Of a stretch of DNA of 64,000 bases, positions 15,521 through 29,700 are shown piece by piece (the first letter of the stretch is position 1; every line of letters begins with the position of its first letter). The notes beneath the pieces were generated by a model that made no database searches, was not told the origin of the DNA, and worked only from the letters and a program-made list of their open reading frames with translations. The position numbers and the translations under genes are program-made. Source of the DNA: Acanthornis magna. Taxonomy: Eukaryota > Chordata > Aves > Passeriformes > Acanthizidae. The stretch covers positions 868,001 through 932,000 of the forward strand of contig JAWUZG010000175.1 of assembly GCA_036785705.1 (NCBI GenBank), read 5' to 3'.

Positions 15521-16568
15521 TTTTTTGGATTGTTTTTTCAAATTTCAATTACATCCTACGTTCTCTCATTATCCACCTTCTTTTGATGTGGCATTGCCTT
15601 GCCCTCAGGAGAAGCAAGGTGGTTTTTTGTTTGCTTTTTAAGGAATGGATTTTTAAAAATTGGGGGGGTTTGCACTACTTAAAGGGAAAGACTTGTCTTT
15701 AAACAACTATGATAATGACAGAAGACTCTAAATCATGCAATTAACAAGTATTAAAGCTTTTTCCTTAACAAATAATCTGATATTGCTCTCTTGAGGATCG
15801 CTTCTTCTTTTTATCCCCCAAATGCAAACAGCAAGCTGTTTACAAAGTCATTGAGACTAAATATTTTCTGAAGAAAAATAAATAAATTTCACCAAATAAT
15901 AATCAGCTTTGGTGCTGCTTTCTGGGTTAGAGCACATACCTCTAGATACCAAAATTTTGTTGGACTTCAGTGGCAATGAAAGGCCTGGAAAGCGATGTGT
16001 AGAGCATTTGCTCTATTTTTGGGGGGATAACCAATATCATGCAGCCCCTCTGCACAAGGGACAAGCAAGGATAGGTGAGGCAGGGAATGGACACCATATG
16101 CTCTATCATATCTGATACAAGTTACTCCCCTTACAGGATAGCAAAGGACAAGACCACCAGTTAAATCAATGGTGGCTTCAAATCACATCGGAGACGGAAA
16201 TGTTATAATTTATGGCTTAAACATCTTCATGAAGGACTTCTGGCTATTGTAGCAAAACTGTACAAAAAAACTGTACAGAACTGTACAGAAAAGCTGCAGA
16301 GCAAACCACCAAAACCCTGAATGGAGCGCTGAACTGTGCGCTGATGGAGATAAGATAAAGTAAAAACTCCAGGCTGGAGGAAAAGAACACATTCACAGAG
16401 GGGTCAAGCTTAGCACCTTTGGGGTACAGACCATAGCCCCAGGGCTATCAGCTGCCAGGCCAGCACAGACCCTGACACCAAAGGGTGGGGGGAAGAGAGG
16501 TTTTGGGTGTGTAGTGAAAAAGCCTCTGGTCCGAGGCTGTGCAGACAGAGGAGCCCAACTGCCCTACT
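15521..16568. other. no recognisable feature
   Basis: Non-coding, AT-rich. Near 16,258-16,290 a roughly 10-base unit containing ACTGTACA is repeated three times. Nothing else stands out. Confidence 0.5.
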
Positions 16569-16722
16569 CTTCCTTCTTTCTTTCTCTCTTTTTCTTTCTT
16601 TCTTTCTCTCTCTTTCTCTCTCTCTTTCTTCTCTTTCTTCTCTTTCTTCTCTTTCTTCTCTTTCTTTCCCTCTTTCTTTCTCTCTTTCTTTCCTTCCTTC
16701 TTCCTTTCCTTCTTTCTCTTTG
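16569..16722. repeat. pyrimidine microsatellite (TTTC/TTCTC)n
   Basis: About 150 bases of almost pure C and T on the plus strand, built from TTTC, TCTC and TTCTCTTTC units. Open frames rich in Ser/Phe/Leu or Arg/Glu/Lys across it are artefacts of the repeat. The strand asymmetry could allow triplex DNA. Confidence 0.9.
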
Positions 16723-17617
16723 CCTTTTTTACTGTTACATAAAATATATCGATTTTTTGGCAGCAACATCTAACCTCGTTTGGTTTTAACCTTTTTTTTT
16801 TTTTTGCTATATTTCAAACCTTTCTGGGTTCAATCCATTTTATTCACAGAGATCTAGCTATCTTTGCTCTTCTGTGTTTAAACCCATTCGTAACACATCA
16901 TGACATAAAAATCATCACATCATCAATAACGACTCACCCTATCATGAAATAAAGCTCTGATGCAGTTCAGTCACTGGGTTTACTACATCAGATCTTTATT
17001 TCATGAGGAAGATTTGTGTGAATGAAGTCATTTTTCCAACGCAGATTGTCTGGACTGAACAAGGAGGACATGTCCCATCTGTGAGGTTTGTCCCACTTCC
17101 CAGAGCACTGGAAAGCCCAAGGCCGTTCCCTGCTAAGTTGACAGCAGGTTTCTGGCTTCTGAGGCCTTTTCTCACATGGATTCACTGACATCTCTGGTGC
17201 TAAAAGCAGTCCACACTCCAGCCTTTTCCAGCACTGGCACTCCCCAACCAACCTATCCCAACAGTGATACTGCTGAGGAAGCTCACGCAAACATTATAAC
17301 TGTGAGACCTTCAGCTTCCTGCCAAAGGCAGTGATGGGTTTAAAACACTCCTGACAGGGAGTCAGGGGAGTGTTTCCCTGACAGCAACAGGGAAAGGTTG
17401 AAAACCTTTGTTTTCCTAACAGATCTGGATAAAATCAGCCAAACTACAATAAAATAAGGACAGAGGAAGTACCCACAGCTGACATGCTAATAAAAATTCT
17501 CTTTGAGAATAAAGACTTCCAGCGTACACAAGAAAGCAATCCTGAAGTACAAGCAATCCACTGTACTTTAACTTCAGTTGCTCTCCACACCTCAGAAAAA
17601 CAATTTTAAGACCTTAC

Positions 17618-17781
17618 CCTAGAACTCTCTGCATGGAAGTAAGACAGTGTCTTGGTACCACACAACTCCAGCAAACAGGCTAAGAAAGCATCACTTTTTC
17701 CTTGAAACACCTGAAGACCGCAGGGCAGAAACACAACAGTGTCACAGCTGTCATGTTTCCAATGCACGTTTACAAGTTTCA
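17618..17781 (-). CDS. FBXO15: FBXO15 probable coding exon 10
   Basis: 164 bases after an acceptor ending GGACAG, phase 1 in, donor GTAAGG. The translation begins VKLVNVHWKHDS, which resembles human VKLIVIHLKNN. Similarity fades after that, so the 3' half is uncertain. Confidence 0.55.
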
Positions 17782-20700
17782 CTGTCCTGGAGCAAGGCAT
17801 GTCAGGCGAGTAGAGCCACTCTGGATTTTTCAGGACAAGGATCCTAACATGCTTCATTTTGATAGAGAATCACAGCAGGCCTTTGTAACTGTGTTGGGTT
17901 TGTGTGACCAGGTTTTGATAGCAGAGGGGCTACAAGGACAGCTTCTGTGAGAAGCTGCCAGAAGCTTCCCCTATGTTGAACACTGCAAATGCCAGCTCCA
18001 AAAATCCACCATTGGCCAAGGACAAGCCCATCAGCAATGGTGGTAGTGCCTCTGGGATAACAGATTTAAGAAGGGGGGTAAAAAAACCTGCACAATTGCA
18101 GCCAGACAAAGGCGTAAGAACGAGAGAAACAGCCCTGCAGACACTCGAGTCAGTGAAAAAAGAGGCACCGGAGTAGAGATTCCCCTGCATCTCATGGTGA
18201 GGCTGGCTGTCCCCCTGCAGCCCATGGAGGTCTATGCTGGAGGTCTATCCATCTTAAAGTTCTTAAAGTTCACAGTAACTTCTACAAATATATTTATATA
18301 TTTAATCTGTCAGTGCACCCAAAGTATACTCGAGGAGAATTCTACCGAAACAAGCCTCCAAAACGTATGAGGACAAATTGTCTCTCCTTTATAAAATACA
18401 AGTGGAAGAAACATCAACCTGCACCAAAACCTATGCCACTGCATTATTAATGCTGCAGTGAAGCAAAAGAAAAGACCCTGACAATCTGCAAAATTTGTGT
18501 CCCAGGCCTGACACTGTCAATGTGGCAGAGCAGGCTGAGCACACCGCACAAATTGCCATGCAGATATAAAGAAGCCACACAACAAACAGAGAGATCACTT
18601 ACTCTTAAAATTCCAATTCAGTTTCTCCCCTTAAAACAGAGACACTGGATATAAGAAGACACGGCAGCAGGGATCATTTCTAAAGCAGGCATTATTGTTC
18701 CATCAACTTTACCTTTTCTGCAGAAGTGGCCATTGAATGTTCCACACAGGTACCTGCAGCTTCTGCCATGCAGATCCAGGTGCAGGCTGTAGTGATGGAG
18801 TCCACAGTCTGGGTCAGTATCATCCAGTAAAGGTCCATTAGGTGGAGGGGTAGATTGGCTTGAAAAAAAAATAGAATTTAGCAACGGGGATGGCTTAATA
18901 GAAAGAAATTAAATACATGGCTGTACACGATCATCTTGAGAGAGTTTTGAAATCAAACATCTCTAGTTCCTCATGCTTCTTTTCAGCTAATACAGTGTCT
19001 AATACTGCTGATCAGCTGCTTGGCCTAGCCAAAGGCAGAAAATATGGCAGTCAGCTTTAAAAGGCACATCTGTTAAACTTCAAAACATGGACTTGTCTAC
19101 GAAAAAGAAAAAAACATCAGCTTAACTACAAATCTAAAAGCCCACTAGCTAGAAACTTCTCTGAAACAGCAATTATTGGAATAATTTTGTTTGTGCCTAA
19201 GTAAATGAGTAACTACCACACACAAATGACCTGAAGAGACCAAATGCCAGAGGCAACTGCACAGCTTCTACAAAGGATCCAAGTGGGCACTAAGGGAGAT
19301 TGTGTAAAATCTCACCTTCTGTGGCAGAAGAGCCACACTAAGTTACCATGGGCACTTAAGACTACTGGTTAGATACAACAATATCTGACCAGAAAGCTGA
19401 GGGGAAAATAAATTCCCCAAATAATGTTCTAAAGCTAAAAAACTCCATCTTTTGAAACAGCTTACAGTGTATAAACAAGTATTGTATTATATTATATACT
19501 GCAATGTACACATATACAAACACGTCATAGGAAATCCAGCTAGGTTCTCAATAGGACTGAAAGATAAAGTCTAACTTTCTCAATACTGCAAGTATTACTA
19601 CAGTTGTATAACTAAATTATCTCCTTAATAGCATAACAATGGCAATATCGTAGCATGAAAATGCTTCTACACTTTTGTAAATCGTTACTGTAACTTGTTT
19701 ATATTAAACAAGAATAGTTAATTACTGCCTAAATATAAACCTCTAACAGCAGTCAATTTTAACTGTGAAACTCAAAGCTTTATTCAAAAGGTTATCTTTA
19801 TTACCCACAGAGGAAAACCAAGCTTACACAACAGCAGAACCCAAAATGCTTCTCTCAAGAAGTTGATTATAACGAAGACTCGCCATAACAAAAGCAATTT
19901 CATTTCTATCCTGAAAAATTAATTAAAGTAGATGTATTTTTATGTGGAAAATCTTTTTTTCAGAGGGCCTTTCCAAGCATTAAAATTCATAGATAAATGC
20001 TGCTGCTTATTACTCTGCCAGTTACTGTAATAATGTTAGTAATGCCTTGCTCTAACATTTGGACTCCTAAAACCTTTAGTGTCTTTTCACAAGAGTACAG
20101 AATATATAAAAAAGATTAGAGCATTTCTATCTTATGGAGAAAGAGAGGGAAACTAGCTATGCCAGGGCAAAAGTTATGAGAGCAATCCAAGAATTGTACT
20201 TCCCTAACTTCTACTTTCCACTTTAAAATAGGTACCTAAACAGAATCAAACAGCACTTACTCCCAACTACTGAAGCATCAAGTTTATTTTCATAGGTAAG
20301 GAACTATTTGCAAAGAGGGCTAACATCAGTGAGGGGTACAGAATTACTCAAGAGAAATGGTGAATTGCAAAGTAAAACCTTGGATGTCTTCACCAGATTA
20401 TGTGCTCCTGGGAAAACATTAGGAACATAACCTTCCATAGATGCCTAAAGAAAACATAAATGTGAAAACTAAATAGAGACAGAGGTATGTATTTACTTCA
20501 AGAACACAGAATGCTAGGAAGTCAGCTTTTTTTCTTTAAATGTATTTTTTAAGTCATACATTTACAGACACCTAAGTCAATAGGAAAATTATTCACTGCC
20601 AGAAGTCTATTACTCTCCTGAAATGTGGGTGACTACTGTTTTCATCTCTCTGCGTTACCAGAAAATGACATCCCCTAATCAAACTTTTGGCTTCTTAACT

Positions 20701-23700
20701 ACTTCTATATTTTCATAGTACAACATTACAGCTATAGAAGATATAACAAGGGAGATTTATCAAACACATAGTTTCTCAGTCTTTCTTTATCCAAATACCA
20801 GGAGGCCCATGTAACCTGTTTGTGGTTTCTATTATGCAGCTATGTGCAAAAAACCAAGATATGTGGCATTTACAATTATTTCACCCTCTGACAGTTAACT
20901 ACCTAGTTACTAACTACCTCTGCCTACACAGAGAGTAAGAACTGCTGCTCAGAAAAGCAAGCAGGGGAAATACACTAGAGTGAAGCACACAATTCTTAAT
21001 GTCTATGTGGAACTTTGTTATGATAGAACCATTTCCAGGTGCTGAAAGAAATCTCTTGCCAAGCGTGGGAGGGGCCAATGCATGAGCAAGACCATTGAGC
21101 CAACAACACAGGGACACCAGCCTACTAAACTTGTGAAGATACAAGAGAAATGGCTGTTGGTTTATCAGAGCTTTTCACAGACTGAGACAACCTGGAACAG
21201 ACTCATGCAGGTCAGTTTTCTAGGAAATGGACTTTCAGTCTTACCTTAAAGTAAGAGTGAAAGAAATAGTCCGTCTGTGGTTTTAAACATTGCCTCCAGA
21301 TTGTGCACAGCATGTTTGCAGCTGCAAATTAGGCACAGCTTGGAGGAACTATTCATAGACTCCCTAGGAAAGTTCCTGGCCAGTGCCAGACAGGCTAAAC
21401 CTTCATCAATAACATGGCTGAGGGGAGGAAGAAAGGGCTGCCACCTCTGAATTCAGACCAAGAGCAGAACACCTGAGACAGGCTTCTACAGCGCCCAGCC
21501 CTGTGCAGCTGCAGGCAGACACTGAGGTCCCCGTGCATTCCGTGCAAAATGCCAATTCCTTTTGCATAGGAGTCTGCTTCAGATGTTCCGTTCTGCCCTC
21601 TGAAGACATTCATCTCTACACCCACCCTACAGAGACTAAATGCTTAAGTTAGGCTCTTAATACCAAGAATGTAATACCCCCAAAAGGGCACAATTTAAAG
21701 CATTCCTACTGCTGGAGCAGGATATAGCTACCTGGTGATGGAGATGAAAGCTAAGTTGCTAGGTGGGAACTCATCACAGGGCATGGCACGAATCAGAGGA
21801 AGAAGCACATCTGTCCTCCAACCATTCTATTTAAAATTACTCTAGGATATCAAACTTGGGCATGTGAAGACTGCAAAACAAATAAAACTGAATGCAGTAT
21901 TTAATCTAGTATCTTACATAACTGATCTTTGAATTAGAAGTGAACCTTTTGAAAAGTATATATACTCCTACGTTTTAGAATACAATAAATCGTCTTCTAG
22001 CTGTCCCTACATGCATTTGGTTGTTACTAGTTTAGAAAAGAGCTTTCAAAATCCAAAGGAAAAAAAAACAAATTAAAAAAAACCCTCCCCAAATCCAAAC
22101 TACAAGGCAAAAAAAAAATCTATTCCTTCAAGTCATAATAAAATATTGAAACATAATGTTATCTTACCTTCCAATTTCCTCCTAACAATCCTGGATTCAG
22201 ACTGAAGAGCTGGACAAGCTCATCGGCACCAACTGCTACACTGCTTTCAGTCACGTTAGCAAGACTGTATTCAGCAATCAAGGCAAATCGACGAGGTCTT
22301 TGGAAAGAACACGCAGAATGCAGGAAAAAGGCTATGTCTCCTTATTCATGTAAAAGTTCAGCCTAATTTCATTTTTAACTGACTGGCTTAAGTCTGAGCA
22401 ACAGCACAGGATGAGAATGGTTTTGAAAGCGTTTGGCATGCAGAGCCATAAACTATACATTCAAACAACTACAGTGCACTAGCAGGATCTCAACCCCTAA
22501 CAAGAAAAGAAGCAAAACCACTATATGATCTTCTAAAACACTCTTAAAAAAAAAGAACTTATGTGCTTGCCCAATTTTTCAAAATACCACAGAATTACTT
22601 TCCAATTCATTTTTGATACTTTATTGGTACTAGATAGAATCACTGAACATTTATCAGTGTCAAGCAAGCTACTAAGGTAAATTTTTCTTCCACAGAAGCA
22701 AAATTCAAAGGAAAGGACCAAATTGCACATATAATAAATTGTTTTTCTTAGAGGAAGCCTTCCTTTTTCAGAATTTTTTTTCTGCCTACAATTTTGCCTA
22801 CAATTAAAGCCATTTAGCTCCAAAACACTCCTAAATAAAAGTTCATGGACAATCTTATGAACCAATGATGCATTAAAAAGAAAGAGCAGAAAGCAGAGTT
22901 TGCATTACCTATTCAGAATGAAGAAAGAAGTCTTTCTCAAACCCTTTTCCAACTTAGGCTTTTATCATATCCAAAACAGTTCCTAGATTTCCCAGCAGTA
23001 TCACTGTAGTATCACCAGGGATGGAGCATCCACGACCTCCCCACACAACCTGCTCTAGTGTCTCACCACCCTCACAGTAAAAAGCTTCTTCCTAATCAAC
23101 CTCAACCCTTTCCATCTTTAAGTCAATCAGGCTCATATTAATACAGGAACATTCCTAAACTCCCTGCACTACTGCCTTACGGTCTTAACACGGATATATT
23201 GAAATTGGTGAAACCACTCCTTTCATCTATATTCACAATCTCTAAAAACTTACAGTTCTGTGAAATAAATACACCAACTGCCTGCAAGCTTTTATTTTTT
23301 TAATAATTTACTACATATGAATCATCATCTTGGTAAAACAACTACATTTCCCACATAATTTGACTGCAAGACTTTTTCAGCTGACTTTATACAAAAGCCT
23401 TCTTTTGATTTATTTATTTCTCAAGCAAATAGTTTGCTTCTGCTTGAGGAACCAGGTGTTTTGTAGGTGAACAATTCCCTCTTTTCAGAGCTCTGTGACT
23501 AGGGGCTTTGTGTAAGAAGCATGTAGCTGATACTGCACATAATGTACACATAGACTCCAGATGTGTGCAGAACGCCTTAACAGCAACCAAACACCTCAAA
23601 TAGACACTTTTCGTTTCAGTATCTTCTCAGAATATAATGAAAAAAACCTATTGTACACACTTAAGCTAAGAAACAATAGATGTGCTGTGGACTGGTGTTT

Positions 23701-26700
23701 TTATATGCATGTACTGAAGACTGCACACATAGTTGAACACCAAGTTCCATAAACTCACACGCACACCTATCAGACACAAAATAAATTTTAACAACATAGA
23801 TTACCTGACTGTAGCCACATAAATATTGATGGCATTTTCCAAGCTAAGTTTCTCACAATAAATTCTCCTAGATTTACATGTTTCTTTCATGCTCATTTGT
23901 GTCTATGCCTTAAACCCAGCTTTCCAAGTCAGGACCTCTCAGCCTGAATATCACATGCCAGTACCTACATTAACCTATGAATTAATGCCATAGCTTGTTG
24001 GATTATGCTATTTGCTGCCTTTTCAGGTGTGGCAACCTGGTTCAGGAACGGCACGGCGGCCAACCCCCAGCCGCTCGGGCCATCAGCTCACAGACACCAA
24101 TGTGGTGGACGGCAAATGGCATTTATTGGTGATTAGCACCGCATTATATAACTTTGGTTACAACGTCACACCGGTCTGCTTACATCATAAACTAAACGCT
24201 ATTGGCTACCTGGGGAGGGGTCCTATCTTTCCGTACAGCACGACATCTTCCGACCGCCAGACCCTACCTACCCACAGCTATTTCTTGCTAAAAAGCTCTA
24301 CCAATGAAGAGAAGAATATAGGAAGAAATACTACAGGGAAGCTTTCTAACAACGAGCTAACTTGTTGAGTCAAACCAATGTCAGACAGCTCCTACAGACA
24401 CATTATCCACCAGTCACACCCAAAAAATCTTCAAAAATCCTCAGTTAAAACTCACCCCTTCTTTTTGGGAGGTCTGCCCAGAGGAAGAAGCAATGGTGTA
24501 ACTCCATACAGTTTTAGGGTTGACAGGATGTCTAAGCACAGCCAGTCTCTACCATACCAAAGCACGGTAACCGATGTGTCCTTAAACGATAGCTTTGGCT
24601 TCTCCATTACATGTTCTTTTCCATTTTTGTCCTTCAGTGCAATTACCCAACTCAAGCCAGAGACACTGTTATTTAGGAATTGAGAGGGGAGAGGGGTGTT
24701 TAAAACAAAATTCCCAAAGTGACAACAGTTAAACTATGCTTTCAACAGTTTTATATTTCTACTAACTGCTACTTATGTTCCTCAGTTTCAGCAATTTCTA
24801 GATTATCATCGTATCTTCCCATTTTATAGCTCTATTTCTATACCCCCAAGCCATTAATATTTTGTACATTCTTCTCAAGTAAATCTCTTTGTGACAAGGC
24901 ATTGCTTACTTCATAGCTTCTTTGCTCACAAATGGAAGACCTGTATAAGGATCTAGAGGTTTAGCGAGAAGCATTACTCTCGTTTTGAAGGCAGATGTCT
25001 GTTTGAAGATGGATTCATTCTTCCAGTACCCAGGGTTCTTATCATGTAGAGCATCACAGCCCAAAGAAACAGTTTCTGGTTGTTTAGGCTTCATTTTCCA
25101 CATTGTCCATTTTGGTTGCAAAGCACTGGAATAGAGTTTCAGCCAAAGTCCACTGAAAATAAAAATAGAATGAAGAGGAATAAATTTCAAGAACAGTCAC
25201 TCAATTTTTATACACACATCTCAGCTACCACCAAGCTGAAATGTTAGCACAATGTTAGCATAATGTTAGCACAAAAACAGTCTTGTCTGCCTTCTTCAAA
25301 ATATGGGATCCAGGATGAAGCTCAGCGACAGCAGAGCCATAGTCAGCAATGGAAGTGAAAACTGATAAAGGTTAAGCAGTAAATTTTGAAAATTCCACCC
25401 CAAAACAATGATGCATCCTCCTCACAGAAAATCAGCTAGTGGAGAAAGTGTTTTAATACCTTTTATTCAACAAAGGTAATCTGTACACTTCAAGTTTCTC
25501 ACACAGATACAGCAGAAAGTGGAGTGGAGGAGGACAATCAGATTCACACCTTTGCTTGGTGTTACCAGAGTCACGTCAATCCCTTCTTCACTCTTTGGAA
25601 AAGCTCAGAGAAGACATGACTTTCTGAAGACAAAGAAACATGTGACAGTAATGATGGGTTCATCTCCTTCACGCCAGGAAAACTAGGAGGTCACATTTCA
25701 GCCCTCTAGGACATTTCAGTATCTCTAGGACAGTTCATGGAATACTGAATACAGGAACCGACAAGAATTCGAACAATAATCTGTGAATGCAGGTTTCCAG
25801 TAAGTTTTCTAATTTTAAAGTGCCAGACATACACTTCACATAACTGCACTAAAGAAAATTAATGGGAAGGGCAACAAATTCTCAAGAGACATTTTCTACC
25901 ATTAATTGGCAAGACTACCTTTACCAATCCTCACTCATCCCCAGGCAAACTTAGGCTGCTATGCTTTGTATTGCATTTTGCCCTCTCCTGAAAGCATTCA
26001 AGGACTGAATCCATCCCACATTGCCTCCTACCCACAACAAAGATATCAGACACTTCTCTTTTAAGACCAGGAAAGGCAACCAAGTTACCAGATAGCACAA
26101 AACATTTCTGATGGAGAGGGGAAGTTCTTTTTTAACCCCAAAGTGGTTTAGAACTGTCCGGCAATGTAAACAAAGGAGAGATGCGCTTGACATACAATCA
26201 TTGGGGGAAATTGAGCTATCATCCAACTGGTCCTAATCAGCCTAAAAAGTCCAGTAAAATAACCTGCTATGAAAGTCTCCTGTTAACTAGAAACCCCTCC
26301 CCAACTCCCCCTCCCCTCCATCCTTTCTTTCTTGGAGAGACATACTCCGCATCTTACTCTATGATGCTGAAAAGACAGCGCTTAGCAGTAGGCATTTCCT
26401 GCATTTTGAAGTTACAGATTCAGCAATTTAGCTGACTGAAGACAGACTAATCACAAATACCTACCATCCTTGTCCTCACTCTCAGTTATATATTGCTTCT
26501 TCCTTTCCAAAAACAGTGCTGTGCAACCAAAGAAATTAGTTCAAGCTCAAAAATTCAGTTAGGGTAGGGAGACAGAGGAGAAAACGAACGAGGACCTGGA
26601 ATCACAAATGTTTAGGAAAGTATCACTGCCCTTTCATCCTCAAGTCCCATTTGTGCACATTTTCTAATCTCTGTTGAGAGTAGAAAATGGAAACAGACAT

Positions 26701-29700
26701 CATCGAGATGGAGGCAAATAAATCATCCTGCCCTGAGCAGCCACAGTGATTTCATCCTGCCTTACCACCCTGAAGTGGAAAATGCATACTAAGATAATTT
26801 GTGTCAACTATGCAATTTTTATCCACACTGACCTGCTGACAATCTCAAAACATACATCTGGATTACAGTCTTCCCTTTAAATTCATCGGTTCTAAAGGTG
26901 TCAAAGCCAATGTAAACCAATTGACTGTATAAGTTTTGGCAAATAAGGGAAAACGGATTCATACTGGATGCAGCAACTTCCTATACAGGAAGACATTTTC
27001 TCATTCAAACAACACTAATGCAGTACAATCCTAGAAAATCAAAGGATACTCAGACATCCTAGTTATCACATATCAACCCGGGTCTCTCCTCCTTTTCCTT
27101 TCACAAAATTGTCGTGATACCGGTAGGAGCAATTGGTGTACTCTGTATAAGCAATCCTTAGACAAAAAGTGTCAGTATTTATCTTCATCTCTTTGGTTTC
27201 AATTTAGAAATCACCAAAATTTGACCAACAGAGCAACAGATAAAAACCACTAGTGAATCATTTGATTGAATCAACCCCTCTACAAAAACCTGATGAAAGA
27301 ACTAAATAAGCAGAACTTCAAAATGGTGAAAGCTATGACCATTCCACAAAGCTACTGGTGACACACAAGTTAGGATCACTCGAGCAGAAAAGTTTGTGCA
27401 AGTGCATGTGAATACAAACAAATATATGCAAGTTTTAAAACAAAAAAAAAGTGCTAATAGCAACATTTCAAAGCACTGGATTTAGTTTTTGCCTCATAAC
27501 TCCCATTAAACAACAGGGCTTGCACAGCTAGAATTCCATGCAACACATCCTGTGGGCTATGCAGTGCAATTTCGGCAGAGTAACTGCACACAGGTACAAG
27601 CATCAGTGCTCTGGCATCAGAGAAACTAAATTAGAAAGACTCATAACTCAGATAACTACAACTGGGGCATGACTGAAACCTTCCCTCTTCCTTACTGGTC
27701 ACTGGCCAGGTCATAGAAGCGCTTATTCACACAACCGGCAGACAACAGGGACACAGGATCCAAATAGGAAAATACCTTCAGCAGCATTTCTGATGGCATG
27801 CTGGGAAACAAGAGACGAATACTGTTACACTTGCCTGCAAACTCCGGAAACTGCAATGGCAGAGAATTTTAATTTCAAACCAGAGAAAAACAGAAGAGGT
27901 GGAAACCAGCAGCTTGTAAATAGATGAATCAAAAATCACCTGAAGAGGAATCAAAAGTCACCCGAAGAGTTAAACTGGAATTTGGGTTCTATTTTCAGTC
28001 TCCAGTATGTGGCATTTGCCTAAAATAATTAATCAAAACTTATTCAAGTGGCATAGCACTATTACATGAAAAGTTATGGGTTTGCATTTTCATTAAACTT
28101 TGTTAACTTTAACCCAATTTGCCATGAAACTACCTCATTTAGCTTCAGTTTCTTATTGCTCGTACCGTGACTTTAACATTTATTCCACAACGACCAGCTT
28201 TTCCAAAACTGCAGGTATATTCACTCTCCCTCTTGACTGTGGTGTCCCATCTCAAGATGCACCAGGACAGAAATGATCATGCTCTACCTCATCATAATCT
28301 TCAAACGCTATGTGCTCAGGGGTCTCGCACAATTCTCATTTATGTCAAAAGAAAGATGTGAACTTCAAAGCAAGAGCCAAGTGGCATCCTGAAAATGTCA
28401 ATGTCTCTGTGCCTCTGGAAAGCTTTGGAAAATGAAAGCGCCAGTCTAAGCCTGACAAGCAGAACATACCCTGGAGATGAGCCAACATGGTTTTTGTATT
28501 AACAGATAGAAACCTCGTACCATTTGAGCAGTACCTTGTAACTACACGGAGTTTAAAATACATGGATTTTATACTTTGATTTTCTCGAGCGTTGATTACG
28601 GTCAAATCACTGCTGAAAATACAAGGTGCTGTGAAAGTCAACACCCCAGGTGTGGCTCTCGTCCTTTTACTACTGTTATTTGCAACACTTGATTTATAGC
28701 ATTATTTCAGAAGCAGAGAGCTTTAAAGAGTAGCATGATAATGCCAATACCTCAATGATTGTATTACATTCAGAATCTTAGTTGCATAAACATAGAGGCA
28801 ATGTGCCAAAACTTTCAATGTGCCAACACTTCCACTCTTCCACTCTTACTCCTTGTGTAAAGACATACTCACCTCTCAACGCACGCATTTGGTTTTGGTT
28901 TTATGGTAGGTGTCGAATACAGACTTTTAATTCCAGCATTTTTGGTCTCAGAGCATTCCCCAGGCCTGGCAGCAAAGGTCCTTAACCTAGTTGTAAGAAA
29001 GAAAAGCTGTTAAGAGTCACATATCTACAAAATGAAGAAATACGCATCCTGTGCAAACCTAGACAGAACATTTCAACCAAGGCAAGATTCGGGGAATACA
29101 TCATATGGCAACTCAGTACTAGCAGTTCACTGATTTGAACAACCATGCCCAAGTTAAAATACCTGGCATCAGGAAGATTCAGATTTAAACTCACAGCTGT
29201 CATTCCTGTGATTCATCTCTCACAGTGGTCAGAAGGGAACAGTGTCACTCCCCCAAATCACTTTGAATCCAGCAGAGATCTGTTACCTTTAGACAGCTGC
29301 ACCACTGTGGCCACCACAACCAACCTCAACACAGGCCCCTCCAGCAAGTCAAACTCACTGATTAATCCTCTTTTTTACAGCATTACTCTAGAGACGTTTT
29401 TGAGCCATCCAACTTTACTAAGCTATTAAAAGATACCAAATACCTTGAAACTTCCTCAAAAACTGTTGAGGTTCAAAAAGAGTTTCCTTGAATACATAAC
29501 AGAATCATACATGAAACAAAGTTGAAGTCTCATTTCAGATCTTCCCCAGCTAAAATACTCAAAATCTGAGAGATAAGCGTTATTTCCACAGGCAAACAGA
29601 TATCAATGTTTTTATAGCTCATCAGTGTTGCAAAATGTGGAATATGTAAAATTTTCTTAAGAAATTATGTTCTTTGATGTTTGATCTTTGTGTACTTTCA

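Noticed and set aside
16410..16789. Open frames over 60-119 codons rich in Ser/Phe/Leu or Arg/Glu/Lys
   Set aside because: They only translate the pyrimidine microsatellite.
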